This document shows, one piece after another, positions 8,115-16,295 of a DNA stretch of 64,000 nucleotides. The notes below the pieces were generated by a model. It made no database searches, was not told the origin of the DNA, and saw nothing but the letters and a program-made list of their open reading frames with translations. The DNA is from Streptomyces formicae (GTDB lineage Bacteria; Actinomycetota; Actinomycetes; Streptomycetales; Streptomycetaceae). Position numbers and translations under genes: made by a program. The stretch is from positions 9,464,001-9,528,000 of the forward strand of contig NZ_CP022685.1 in NCBI RefSeq assembly GCF_002556545.1. Direction: 5' to 3'. Numbering within the stretch: position 1 is the first letter of the stretch; each line of letters opens with the position of its first letter.

Positions 8115-8702
8115 GTGAACACGCGACTCACAAGGGCGCTGGCCTCGGTGACCCTTTTTCTGGCGCTGCTCGGCGGACTGGCCTTCGCCGGCAAGGCGAT
8201 CACGCACATGCTCGACGACGGCGCGATCTGCGTGAAGACGGACTTCTGGGCCAACGCCTCGCTGGGACCGGAGGGCCTGCCGGTGGCCGAGGGCGTGAAG
8301 GCGACCAGCAGCACCGCGCGGCTGTGCCAGGACAGTCCTTCGACGGGACAGCGTGCCGCGGAGCTGGGCGGCGCACTGCCCTGGCTGCTCTTCGCCGCCG
8401 TCGCGATGCTGCTCTTCTCGCGGCTGCTGGACGGCGTGGTCCAGAAGGGACCGTTCACCGAAACGGTGGCGCGACGCCTCTCCGTCCTGGGCTGGTTCGT
8501 CGTCGTGGGCATGCCAGTCGCCGGTCTCGTCGTAGGCTGGTCGCACTCTTGGCTGGTCGGGAGCATGGCGCCGATCGTGGGCTCCGGGCCGACGTTCGCC
8601 GGGTCGATGGAGTTCGTCTTCGCCGGGCTCGCCGCGGTCATCATGGGAAGGATCATGCGTCAGGGTGTGCGGATGCGAGAGGACCTCGAAGGGACCATCT
8701 GA
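8115..8702 (+). CDS. DUF2975 four-TM membrane protein
   Basis: 195 residues from a GTG behind GGAGGAAAG. Four membrane spans are visible (around ASVTLFLALLGGLAFAG, ALPWLLFAAVAMLLFSRLL, LGWFVVVGMPVAGLVVG and FVFAGLAAVIMGRIM), the pattern of DUF2975 proteins. These are typically encoded directly before a small Cro/CI-type regulator, as here: the next gene starts in the ATGA overlap. Its job, possibly control of that regulator, is not established. Confidence 0.8.
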   Translation: MNTRLTRALASVTLFLALLGGLAFAGKAITHMLDDGAICVKTDFWANASLGPEGLPVAEGVKATSSTARLCQDSPSTGQRAAELGGALPWLLFAAVAMLLFSRLLDGVVQKGPFTETVARRLSVLGWFVVVGMPVAGLVVGWSHSWLVGSMAPIVGSGPTFAGSMEFVFAGLAAVIMGRIMRQGVRMREDLEGTI

Positions 8703-8935
8703 TGCCCGATGAGGAGCTGCATGCGATCCGGATCCACCTCGACCGGATCCTCGCGGAGCGCGGCATGACGCTCACGGAACTGTCCGCGCAGGTCGGCATC
8801 ACCGTCGTCAACCTGTCCGTACTGAAGAACGGCCGGGCCAAGGCCATCCGCTTCTCGACCCTCTCGAGGATCTGCGACGTCCTCGAGTGCCAGCCGGGCG
8901 ACCTGATCACCCATGACCCGACGGGACCGGCCTAG
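8702..8935 (+). CDS. Small XRE-family (YozG-like) transcriptional regulator
   Basis: 77 residues, essentially one helix-turn-helix domain (GMTLTELSAQVGITVVNLSVLKNGRAKAIRFSTLSRICDVLECQPGDLI). It is translationally coupled to the DUF2975 gene through an ATGA overlap. Proteins of this size and sequence style bind DNA as dimers. The inverted repeat over the operon promoter is the likely target. Confidence 0.87.
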   Translation: MPDEELHAIRIHLDRILAERGMTLTELSAQVGITVVNLSVLKNGRAKAIRFSTLSRICDVLECQPGDLITHDPTGPA

Positions 8936-8966
8936 GGCCTGTCCGGCGAACGTGCCGGACAGGCCC
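8935..8966 (+). terminator. Stem-loop terminator after the XRE gene
   Basis: A 13-bp perfect stem (GGGCCTGTCCGGC, 8935-8947, and its complement 8954-8966) with loop GAACGT begins at the XRE stop codon. It also lies just beyond the convergent DUF1062 gene, so it may serve both. Confidence 0.75.
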
Positions 8967-8988
8967 TGGGCCGTGTCTCCGTGAGGGC

Positions 8989-9537
8989 TCAGCGCTTGAG
9001 CAGGAAAGTGAAGTCGCCGGAGAGCTTGCCGCCCAGCCGGACCGCCGAGATGAGCTTCCCGTCCGTGATCAGTCTCTCGACCTCGGCCCGTGAAAGACCG
9101 CAGCCCTCGGCGATCAGCCGCACGGGACGGACCGGAATCCGCGCCGCGAAGCGGACCGAGACGTCGATCACCTCGTGGTCCAGGTGATCCGTTCCGCCGG
9201 TGTCGAGGCGCCAGGCGCCGTCCCAGTCGAGCGCGACGCGATTGCGGCGCCGCAGTACCGGATCCTGGAGCAACTCGGCCGCCAGGGCGGGGTCGTTGTC
9301 ATGCATCCGGTCCAGGAGCTCGGGCCGTACGGAACGCACGTTCACGCGCTCCAGGACCGTGAGCTTCGCGGTCTCCCCGCACGAGGCACAGAGCACCAGG
9401 AGCCAGGCGTCGATGAGCTTGTGGTGGGCGTTGACGCGGAATTTCCCGTCGGCCAGGAAGCGCTCGGACGCGCAGGTGTGGCAACGACGGCGGACGAGTG
9501 GCAGGCAGGTGGGCATGACCACCCAGTTTTCGAGCAC
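8989..9537 (-). CDS. DUF1062-family protein
   Basis: About 182 residues from a GTG start. The N-terminus has the DUF1062 look (ENWVVMPTCLPLVRRRCHTC) with a second Cys pair in LVLCASCGETAKL, so two CxxC knuckles could form a zinc site. The C-terminal part ends in a helix-turn-helix-like segment (LIAEGCGLSRAEVERLITDGKLI). The biochemical role of the family is unknown. An in-frame start 36 nt further upstream is possible but lacks a good ribosome binding site. Confidence 0.75.
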   Translation of the reverse strand: MLENWVVMPTCLPLVRRRCHTCASERFLADGKFRVNAHHKLIDAWLLVLCASCGETAKLTVLERVNVRSVRPELLDRMHDNDPALAAELLQDPVLRRRNRVALDWDGAWRLDTGGTDHLDHEVIDVSVRFAARIPVRPVRLIAEGCGLSRAEVERLITDGKLISAVRLGGKLSGDFTFLLKR

Positions 9538-9807
9538 AGAAGTACACCGATCCCAGTGAGAAGTCCGCAGCAAAAAGGAGCGCGGCGCACATGCGCGACG
9601 CGCGACGATTCATCGCTCGGGGTGTCTCACAGGGTGTACAACGGCACGTCCTTGCCTGGATTTCCTGGTCCGGCAGCACGGTAGGGGCGGGCGGGGACGC
9701 CGTGCCACCGGTTTTCGAGCGCCGAGGCGCCCCCCCCTGCTGTGCTGCCGGACCGGTGCTGGTGCGTGTGTGAGTGGTGCTGTCCCCGGCTGCTACGTTG
9801 CGGAACC

Positions 9808-10191
9808 GTGGACAACAGCGGGTATGCGGACGACAGCGTGTATGTGGGCAACGCGGGCAAGGACGCGGCACTGGACCGCGGATGGCTCCTGGGGCATTTC
9901 AAGGACGTCACCGATCCGCGGCACAGCGAGGCCGTGGAGATCAAGTGGGGCGTGCATCCGCCCGGCGACGAGCGGGCCCAGTGGGTGACCGGCGAGGAGC
10001 GCGTCGCGCTGCTGGTCCTGATCAGTGGCCGCTTCCGGGTGGAACTGCCCGGACGCAGCGTCCTCCTGGCCCAGCAGGGGGACTACGTCGTGTGGGGCAG
10101 GGGCGTGGACCACTCGTGGATCGCGGAGGAGGAATCCGTCGTCCTGACGGTCCGTTGGCCTTCGGTTCCCGGGTACAAGGTGCCTGCCTGA
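9808..10191 (+). CDS. Small cupin-fold protein
   Basis: 127 residues from a GTG start. The pattern VEIKWGVHPPGDERAQWVTGEERVALLVLISGRFRVELPGRSVLLAQQGDYVVWGRGVDHSW matches a single-domain beta-barrel cupin. A His is present in each half, but only part of the metal-binding signature. Such proteins are often annotated only as cupin or AraC-type ligand-binding proteins. It stands alone and converges with the LPMO gene. Function is unknown. Confidence 0.72.
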   Translation: MDNSGYADDSVYVGNAGKDAALDRGWLLGHFKDVTDPRHSEAVEIKWGVHPPGDERAQWVTGEERVALLVLISGRFRVELPGRSVLLAQQGDYVVWGRGVDHSWIAEEESVVLTVRWPSVPGYKVPA

Positions 10192-10218
10192 GCGGCGGTG
10201 GCCGGGTCCTTGTGGCGC

Positions 10219-10273
10219 CGTGGTCGTGTCCGGTCCAGGACTCGTGTCCGGACCAGGACCGCGCACGACCACG
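10219..10273. terminator. Bidirectional terminator between cupin and LPMO genes
   Basis: Outer arms CGTGGTCGTG (10219-10228) and CACGACCACG (10264-10273) are perfect complements. The interior holds two GTCCGG...CCAGGAC copies that can pair further. It lies between two convergent stop codons. Confidence 0.6.
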
Positions 10274-10291
10274 TACGCCACGTGCCGCGTC

Positions 10292-10807
10292 TCAGCGGAT
10301 GTTGACGTCGATGCACGCGTAGAAGGCGTTGGACGTGTCCCCGATGTTCCACACGGCGAGGATCTTGTGCCTGCCGGTGGCGCTGCCCAGGTTGACCTGG
10401 TGCGAGACGGTGGCCGGTGGTTGCTGGTTGTGGCCGTCGATGGTGGCGACCTTGGTGCCGTCGACGAAGTACTCGTAGTTCAGGGTGCGGTGCCGGGCGG
10501 TGAACGTCCAGGTGAAGGTCTGCGTGCTGCTGACGTCGCTGACCTTCCAGCCCTTGTTGTTGTCGTCGAGCTCCGCGAACCGTGCGTTGCCGCCGCTACA
10601 GCTGCGCAGGCCCTTGGGGCCCTCCACGCTCTGCGGCTCGTACTTGATCTCGCCGCATGCCACCGTGCGGGCGGCGCACTGCGCCTGGCGGCTGGCCGGG
10701 GCGTTGACGTAGCCGTGTGCGCTGGCCGCCCCCGTCGGCAGGGTGAGGGCGAGGACGGGCGCCATTCCGGCGCCGATCGCGGCGGCTATCTTCCGTTTCT
10801 TGTCCAT
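10292..10807 (-). CDS. Secreted AA10 lytic polysaccharide monooxygenase (chitin-active type)
   Basis: 171 residues. The Sec signal peptide ends ASA, leaving the mature N-terminus HGYV, as needed for the copper histidine brace: H31 (the new N-terminus) and H106 in TFTARHRTLNYEYF, the usual AA10 context. The C-terminal NAFYACIDVNI carries the expected aromatic near the axial copper site. Cysteines suggest two disulfides. It is a single-domain enzyme with no carbohydrate-binding tail, and it should cleave chitin (or cellulose) oxidatively outside the cell. The start follows GAAGGAGT. A DasR-like site lies upstream. Confidence 0.92.
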   Translation of the reverse strand: MDKKRKIAAAIGAGMAPVLALTLPTGAASAHGYVNAPASRQAQCAARTVACGEIKYEPQSVEGPKGLRSCSGGNARFAELDDNNKGWKVSDVSSTQTFTWTFTARHRTLNYEYFVDGTKVATIDGHNQQPPATVSHQVNLGSATGRHKILAVWNIGDTSNAFYACIDVNIR

Positions 10808-10903
10808 GCGTACTCCTTCACGGCGTGGGGGGAGTCGAGCGCGGGGGCGGGGGTGAGCAGTGGTACGGGGGACAGCGGTGCGGCGCGGGGATCGCGGCGG
10901 CCG

Positions 10904-10919
10904 ATTAGTCTGGACCATA
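10904..10919 (-). promoter_or_regulatory. Candidate DasR (dre) operator upstream of the LPMO
   Basis: On the coding strand TATGGTCCAGACTAAT matches 11 of 16 positions of the DasR consensus ACTGGTCTAGACCACT and contains the TGGTCCAGAC core typical of Streptomyces chitinase promoters. It lies about 100 nt upstream of the LPMO start codon. Confidence 0.55.
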
Positions 10920-11056
10920 GACTTTGGCGAGCCACGGTCAAGGTCGGTTTCGGGCCAGGCCCGGGAACGTGGAGGGGATGTCGAGGACGGCATGTCGGCT
11001 CCGTCCCAGAGGTAGCCGCGGCGACCATGGCCGCACCACACCAAGGAGGCCCCACC

Positions 11057-11518
11057 ATGACGACCCTGCGGATGGACCACGTCAGCGTCGTGGTCGACGA
11101 CCTTGAGGCAGCTGTCGCCTTCTTCGCCGAACTGGGGATGGTGGCCGAGGGCGAGGCGCAGGTCGAGGGAGAGTCGGTGGACCGCATCTGCGGGCTCACG
11201 GATGTCCGAGCCGACATCGCGATGATGCGCACCCCGGACGGCCACGGCAGGCTCGAACTGACGAAGTACCACACCCCGAAAGCACTCGGCGCCGAGCAGA
11301 CGCACGCCCCGGCGAACACCTTGGGCCTGCGTTCCCTCATGTTCGCCGTCGACGACATCGACGCCACCGTGACCCGCCTGCGCGCGAAGGGCTCCGAACT
11401 CGTGGGCGAGGTGGTGCAGTACGAGAACTCCTACCGACTCTGTTACCTCCGAGGCCTCGAGGGAATCATCGTGGCCCTGGCCGAACAGCTCGGCGGCGAG
11501 GACGAGTCCACGGCGTGA
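11057..11518 (+). CDS. VOC/glyoxalase-fold protein
   Basis: 153 residues starting at ATG behind AAGGAGGC. Two beta-alpha-beta-beta-beta modules are seen (MDHVSVVVDDLEAAVAFFAELGM and LGLRSLMFAVDDIDATVTRLRAKGSEL), typical of the vicinal oxygen chelate superfamily. Metal-ligand candidates are H8 in the first strand and E in RLELTKY. The family spans glyoxalases, dioxygenases and bleomycin-type binding proteins, so the reaction is undefined. No operon partner. Confidence 0.85.
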   Translation: MTTLRMDHVSVVVDDLEAAVAFFAELGMVAEGEAQVEGESVDRICGLTDVRADIAMMRTPDGHGRLELTKYHTPKALGAEQTHAPANTLGLRSLMFAVDDIDATVTRLRAKGSELVGEVVQYENSYRLCYLRGLEGIIVALAEQLGGEDESTA

Positions 11519-11614
11519 GCGCCGGTCGGGAGGCTCCGACCATGACGGACGACGGTGGCCGAGCCCGTGTGGCCGTACCCGCCTGAGTAGACGAGCGGTG
11601 ACGAGCCGGGGGCG

Positions 11615-12595
11615 TCAGACGTGACCGAGCACCCGGTGTGGGCGATACGGTGCCTCGATTCGCGCGCGTTCGTTCTCGCTCAGGACGAGGTCGACCGCCG
11701 CGAGCGCGTCCTCCAGGTGGGCCGTCTTCGTTGCGCCCACCACCGGGGCGGTCACCCCCGGGTTGCCGAGGAGCCACGCCAGGGCGATCCGCGCGGCGGG
11801 CACGCCCCGTTCGGCGGCGAGGGCGCGGACGGCGTCGACCACGTCGAAGTCGGCGTCCTCGTACATCTCGTCCGCCAGCGGGTCGTCGCCCGCCCGCACG
11901 GTGTGCCGGACCCCGCCGCGTTCCCGCGCGCCCGCCAACAGGCCACGGGCCAGCGGGCTGTAGGGCAGTACGCCGACCCCCTGGTCGGCGCAGAGCGGGA
12001 GCATCTCCCGCTCCTCCTCTCGGTAGACGAGGTTGTAGTGGTTCTGCATCGACACGAACCGCGACCACCCCGCCTCGCGCGCGACCTGCTGCGCCTTCGC
12101 GAACTGCCAGGCGTACATGGCCGATGCCCCGATGTAGCGCGCCTTGCCCGCACGCACCACGTCGTGCAGCGCCTCCATCGTCTCCTCGATGGGCGTCCCG
12201 TGGTCCCAGCGGTGGATCTGGTAGAGGTCGATGTAGTCCGTGCCCAGCCTGCGCAGGGAGGCGTCGACGGCGGCCATGATGTGTTTCCTGGACAGGCCGC
12301 GGTCGTTGGCGGAGGGACCCATCGGGAAGTAGACCTTCGTCGCCAGGACGTACGCCTCCCGGTCGGGGAAGAGCCCGCGCAGCATGCGGCCGGTCACCTC
12401 CTCGCTGACCCCGTCGTCGTACACGTCGGCGGTGTCGAAGAAGGTGACACCCGCCTCGACCGCACGCCGCACGAGCGGCAGCGCGGCCGCCTCGTCGAGA
12501 TGCCAGGAGCGTTCGGAGGTGTCGCCGTAGCTCATCATCCCCAGGCAGACGCGGGAGACGGTGAGGCCGGTGGTGCCCAAGCGGGTGTAGTGCAT
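11615..12595 (-). CDS. Aldo/keto reductase
   Basis: 326 residues with the complete AKR catalytic tetrad: D54 (FFDTAD), Y59, K87 (LATKVY) and H128 (YQIHRW). It has the (beta/alpha)8 layout and the C-terminal NADPH-binding region (PVVGATKTAHLEDALAAV). Similar to the AKR11/12 or YajO-like group that reduces aldehydes, ketones or sugars. It is divergently transcribed from an Lrp-family regulator 156 bp away, which makes that regulator a candidate controller. Confidence 0.9.
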   Translation of the reverse strand: MHYTRLGTTGLTVSRVCLGMMSYGDTSERSWHLDEAAALPLVRRAVEAGVTFFDTADVYDDGVSEEVTGRMLRGLFPDREAYVLATKVYFPMGPSANDRGLSRKHIMAAVDASLRRLGTDYIDLYQIHRWDHGTPIEETMEALHDVVRAGKARYIGASAMYAWQFAKAQQVAREAGWSRFVSMQNHYNLVYREEEREMLPLCADQGVGVLPYSPLARGLLAGARERGGVRHTVRAGDDPLADEMYEDADFDVVDAVRALAAERGVPAARIALAWLLGNPGVTAPVVGATKTAHLEDALAAVDLVLSENERARIEAPYRPHRVLGHV

Positions 12596-12751
12596 GGTGA
12601 GGTCCTTGTTCTCGACGTTCTGGATGCCTCTAACCTAGAAATCGGCAGCGCCCGGAGCCATCGACGAATGAAGGCAGGACGCGCTTCTTGTCCGCGGAAG
12701 GGAAAGCCATGACAGCGATCGCTTTCAGAACGGAAAACGGCCATCGATGAG

Positions 12752-13174
12752 TTGAACGAACGCCTGCTGCGTCTGCTCGCCGCCGACTCGCGGCGCGGTG
12801 CATCGGAGCTGGCCCGGGAACTCGGCGTCTCCGCCCCCACGGTGCGGGACCGCGTCCGGCGTCTGGAGGAGACGGGGGTCATCCGCGGCTACCGCCTCGA
12901 CGTGGACCCCGCAGCGCTCGGCCGCCCCGTCGCGGCCTGGATCAGGCTGCGTCCCGGCCCCGGCCAGATGTCCCGCATCGTCGAACTGGCGGCACGCACA
13001 CCGGAAGTGAGTGAGTGTCACCGCATCTCGGGCGAGGACTGTTTCCTCTTCAAGGTGCACGTGCCGGAGCTGAGCGACCTCGAACACGTCCTGGACCGCT
13101 TCCTGTTGCACGGTCAGACCACCAGTTCGCTCGTCGTCTCCACACCCGTGCCGCCACGTCCTGTACTGCCGTAA
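12752..13174 (+). CDS. Lrp/AsnC-family transcriptional regulator
   Basis: 140 residues from a TTG; an in-frame TGA at 12710 and the absence of ATG/GTG force this start. An N-terminal winged helix (LNERLLRLLAADSRRGASELARELGVSAPTVRDRVRRLEETGVIRGYRLDVD) is followed by the RAM ligand-binding domain (PEVSECHRISGEDCFLFKVHVPELSDLEHVLDRF). It probably senses an amino acid or related small molecule. It is followed after 17 nt by vgb and is divergent from the aldo/keto reductase, so either could be its target. Confidence 0.9.
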   Translation: MNERLLRLLAADSRRGASELARELGVSAPTVRDRVRRLEETGVIRGYRLDVDPAALGRPVAAWIRLRPGPGQMSRIVELAARTPEVSECHRISGEDCFLFKVHVPELSDLEHVLDRFLLHGQTTSSLVVSTPVPPRPVLP

Positions 13175-13191
13175 CCGACATTGGAGTTCGT

Positions 13192-14094
13192 GTGCACCCC
13201 GCAAAAGCCCCGACCATCACCGAGATCTCCGTGGCGGACGAGGAGGCCGGGCCTTACGGCATCGCCGCAGGACCCGACGGCGCCCTGTGGCTGACCTTCG
13301 TCCACAGCGGTCACATCGCGCGTCTCACCACCGACGGCGCACTCGACGCGTACTCCCTGGACTCGCCGACGTGCCGCCCCATGGTGATCGCGCCAGGGCC
13401 CGACGGTGCCCTGTGGTTCACCCGGTCCCAGGACCACCGGATCGGCCGCGTCACCACCGACGGCACGACGGAAGCCTTCGACGTGCCCTCGCCCGACAGC
13501 GGTCCCTACGGCATCGCGGCGGGCCCGGACGGCGCGATGTGGTTCACGGAGATGAACACCGACCGGATCGGCCGCATCACTGTCCAAGGGGAGGTCACCG
13601 AGTTCGACCTTTCCACCGAGGGCGGCTTCGCCTCGGCCATCGTCGCAGGACCCGACGGCGCCCTGTGGTTCACCCTCAACCAGGCGAACGCCATCGGCCG
13701 CATCACCACCGAAGGCGACGTCACCCTGTACCCGCTGCCCACCCCGGGCGCCGGGCCCGTGGGCATCACCAGCGACGGCGGCGCCCTGTGGTTCGTCGAG
13801 ATCGGAGCGGGCCAGATCGGCAGGATCTCGACGGACGGGGGGATCGAGGAGTTCCCGCTGCCCGACCGAGGCGCCAAGCCCCACGCGATCGTCGCGGCCT
13901 CCGCGGGGGAGTGCTGGTTCACCGAATGGGGAGCCAACCGCATCGGTCACCTCACCGCGAGCGACGGGAGCGCGCGGATCGCCGTGTACGACCTGCCGTC
14001 TCCGTCGTCCGAACCCCATGGCATCACGGTGGGGCCCGACGGCGCCCTCTGGGCCGCCCTGGAGACGGGGAGCGTCGCGCGCGTGGAGCCGTAG
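13192..14094 (+). CDS. vgb: Virginiamycin B lyase (streptogramin B lyase)
   Basis: 300 residues from a GTG behind TTGGAG, close to the 299 of the staphylococcal enzyme. Seven repeats of the type GPDGALWFT...NRIGRIT form the beta-propeller. The residues known to act in Vgb have clear equivalents: substrate His (H231 in PHAIVA), and E274-x-H276 with E291 (SEPHGI...LET), where the His is the general base and the two Glu bind magnesium. It should linearise streptogramin B antibiotics by C-O elimination. It lies directly after an Lrp regulator and before a Tet(X)-like gene. Substrate range is inferred from family only. Confidence 0.85.
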   Translation: MHPAKAPTITEISVADEEAGPYGIAAGPDGALWLTFVHSGHIARLTTDGALDAYSLDSPTCRPMVIAPGPDGALWFTRSQDHRIGRVTTDGTTEAFDVPSPDSGPYGIAAGPDGAMWFTEMNTDRIGRITVQGEVTEFDLSTEGGFASAIVAGPDGALWFTLNQANAIGRITTEGDVTLYPLPTPGAGPVGITSDGGALWFVEIGAGQIGRISTDGGIEEFPLPDRGAKPHAIVAASAGECWFTEWGANRIGHLTASDGSARIAVYDLPSPSSEPHGITVGPDGALWAALETGSVARVEP

Positions 14095-14250
14095 CCCCGG
14101 GAGACGGGGCCCGGACGGCGAGGGCCCGGTGTCGGCGATCTGTCGGGGATCGCCGCTCCGGTGTCGGCGGCCTGTCGGCGAGGGCTGGCACCTTTCCGGG
14201 GAGAGCCTGCCGGAGACCCCCGGCAGGCGCGCCCCACGTAAGGAACCACC

Positions 14251-15396
14251 ATGAGCACGGACGTCACGATCATCGGTGCCGGACTCGGCGGGCTGACCCT
14301 GGCCCGCGTCCTGCACGTCCACGGCATCCCGGTCACGGTCCACGAGGCGGAGGCATCGCCTTCGGCACGTATGCAGGGCGGAATGCTCGACATCCACGAC
14401 TACAACGGGCAGCTCGCCCTCGAAGCGGCCGGACTGACGGACGCGTTCGAGGCCATCGTCCTGGCGGGCCGCGAGGCGATGCGGATCATCGACAGGGACG
14501 GGACCGTGCTGCTCGAGGAAGCCGACGACGGCACGGGCGGCCGCCCCGAGGTGCAGCGCGGGGAACTGCGTCAGCTCCTGCTCGACTCGCTCCCCGACGG
14601 CACCGTGCGCTGGGGCCACAAGGTCAGCGGCGCCCGCGCGCTCGGCGGGGGGCGCCACGAGGTGACCTTCGCCGACGGCGGCACCGTCACCACGAACCTG
14701 CTGGTCGGCGCCGACGGCGCATGGTCGCGGGTCCGGCCGCTGCTGTCCGCCGCGACCCCCGCGTACACCGGCATGTCGTTCGTCGAGACCTACCTGTTCC
14801 ACGCCGACACCCGCCACCCGGCCGCCGCGAAGGCGGTCGGCGGCGGCTCGATGCTCGCGCTCGCGCCGGGCAAGGGCATACAGGCCCACCGGGAGAAGGG
14901 CGACACCCTGCACACCTATGTGGCGCTCTCCAAGCCGCAGGAGTGGTTCGCCGCGATCGACTTCACCGACGCCCCCGCGGCCACCGCGCGGATCGCGGAC
15001 GAGTTCGAGGGCTGGGCGCCGGAACTCCTCGCGCTGCTCACCGAGAGCGACACCGCACCGGTCCTGCGCCCCCTCAACGGGCTGCCGACGGAGCACCGTT
15101 GGGAGCGGGTGCCGGGGGTGACCCTGATCGGCGACGCCGCCCACGCGGCGGCCCCGAACGGGGAGGGCGCCAACCTGGCCATGCTCGACGGCGCCGAACT
15201 CGCCAAGGCCGTCGCCGCGCACCCCGACGACATCGAGACGGCGCTCGCCGCGTACGAGCGGGACATGTTCCCGCGCAGCGCCGCGGCCGCCGTCGACGGC
15301 GCGGAGCTCTACGGGTTCATGTTCAGCGACGACGCGCCGCACGGCCTGATCGACATGTTCACGGGACAGGAGCAGGGGCAGGGGCAGAAGCAGTGA
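14251..15396 (+). CDS. Tet(X)-like FAD-dependent monooxygenase
   Basis: 381 residues. The FAD Rossmann motif GAGLGGLTLARVL is at the N-terminus. The GGMLDIHDYNGQLALEAAGL segment closely parallels the Tet(X) LDLHKESGQ region. A DG-type motif (LLVGADGAWSRVR) and the second FAD motif (VTLIGDAAHAAAPNGEGANLAMLDGAEL) follow. This is a class A flavoprotein hydroxylase. Tet(X) members hydroxylate tetracyclines, but related actinobacterial enzymes act on other aromatic or polyketide substrates, so resistance is only a suggestion. Next to vgb and a phosphotransferase-like gene. Confidence 0.82.
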   Translation: MSTDVTIIGAGLGGLTLARVLHVHGIPVTVHEAEASPSARMQGGMLDIHDYNGQLALEAAGLTDAFEAIVLAGREAMRIIDRDGTVLLEEADDGTGGRPEVQRGELRQLLLDSLPDGTVRWGHKVSGARALGGGRHEVTFADGGTVTTNLLVGADGAWSRVRPLLSAATPAYTGMSFVETYLFHADTRHPAAAKAVGGGSMLALAPGKGIQAHREKGDTLHTYVALSKPQEWFAAIDFTDAPAATARIADEFEGWAPELLALLTESDTAPVLRPLNGLPTEHRWERVPGVTLIGDAAHAAAPNGEGANLAMLDGAELAKAVAAHPDDIETALAAYERDMFPRSAAAAVDGAELYGFMFSDDAPHGLIDMFTGQEQGQGQKQ

Positions 15397-15411
15397 AGAG
15401 GAGCAGGACCA

Positions 15412-16254
15412 GTGAGTAGCGGGCCGAGCGGTTCCGTCCCGTCGGCTTCCGTGCTCGCCGCCTTCGGGGCGGCGGGCACGCCCGTACCCCTGGCGGGAGG
15501 ACAGGGCCGCAGCGTCCGCGTCGGCGGGTTCGTGTTCAAGCCCACCGACGAGCACGAGCACGACGACGAGGTCGAGTGGGCGACCTCCGTGTTCGAGCAC
15601 CTCGCGTCGAACGGTGGCTTCCGCGTCCCGAAGCCGCTCCGCGCCGTCGACGGACGCGGCGCCGTGGAGGGCTGGAGCGCCCATGAGTTCCTGGCGGGTG
15701 AGCCCGGACCTCAGGGGCGCTGGTCAGACGTGCTCGACGCGGGCCGCACCTTCCACGCCGCTGTGCGGCACGTGCCCCGCCCCGACTTCCTCGCCCTGCG
15801 CACCCATCCCTGGGCGGTGGGCGACCGGGCCGCGTGGGAGGAGCGGGAGGTCGACGTCATCGATGACCTCGTCGAGCCCTACGCGACCCTGCGAGAGCTG
15901 AGGCGCCCGGTGCGGGCAACTCCTCAGCTCATCCACGGGGACCTGACGGGCAACGTGCTGTTCGCGGCGGGCGAGGCCCCCGCCGTGATCGACTTCTCGC
16001 CCTACTGGCGGCCTCCGGAGTTCGCCGACGCGGTCGTGGTAGTGGACGGCCTGCTGTGGTTCGACCCGCCGCCCCACCTGGTGACGAGCGCCGGCGACGC
16101 GCCCGACTGGCAGCAGCTGCTGATCCGCGCCCTGATCTTCAGGCTGGTGGCGCAGAGCGGGCTCGCGGGGACGTCGGGCAGGTCCTCGGCGGGTGAGCGG
16201 GAGCGGTACCTGCGGGCGATCGAGGCCGTGGTGAACGGGCGGGCTCCGCACTGA
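15412..16254 (+). CDS. Aminoglycoside-phosphotransferase-like protein (TIGR02569 type)
   Basis: 280 residues from a GTG 15 nt after the monooxygenase stop, so probably one operon. The phosphotransferase Brenner motif is present as HGDLTGNVLF (H175, D177, N181) with a metal-binding Asp in VIDFSPYWRP (D194). The N-terminal nucleotide lobe is unusually degenerate: GQGRSVRVGGFVFKP carries the candidate Lys. This pattern fits the actinobacterial TIGR02569 family, whose activity is unproven. It could modify an antibiotic, or may be an inactive kinase-like protein. Confidence 0.75.
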   Translation: MSSGPSGSVPSASVLAAFGAAGTPVPLAGGQGRSVRVGGFVFKPTDEHEHDDEVEWATSVFEHLASNGGFRVPKPLRAVDGRGAVEGWSAHEFLAGEPGPQGRWSDVLDAGRTFHAAVRHVPRPDFLALRTHPWAVGDRAAWEEREVDVIDDLVEPYATLRELRRPVRATPQLIHGDLTGNVLFAAGEAPAVIDFSPYWRPPEFADAVVVVDGLLWFDPPPHLVTSAGDAPDWQQLLIRALIFRLVAQSGLAGTSGRSSAGERERYLRAIEAVVNGRAPH

Positions 16255-16295
16255 GCCGGGCACCGAGGCGCCGAGGTGCTCAGGCGCCGAGGCGC

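Noticed and set aside
13114..15684. An 856-codon open frame antisense to vgb and the Tet(X)-like gene
   Set aside because: Antisense shadow. The plus-strand genes carry full catalytic motifs.
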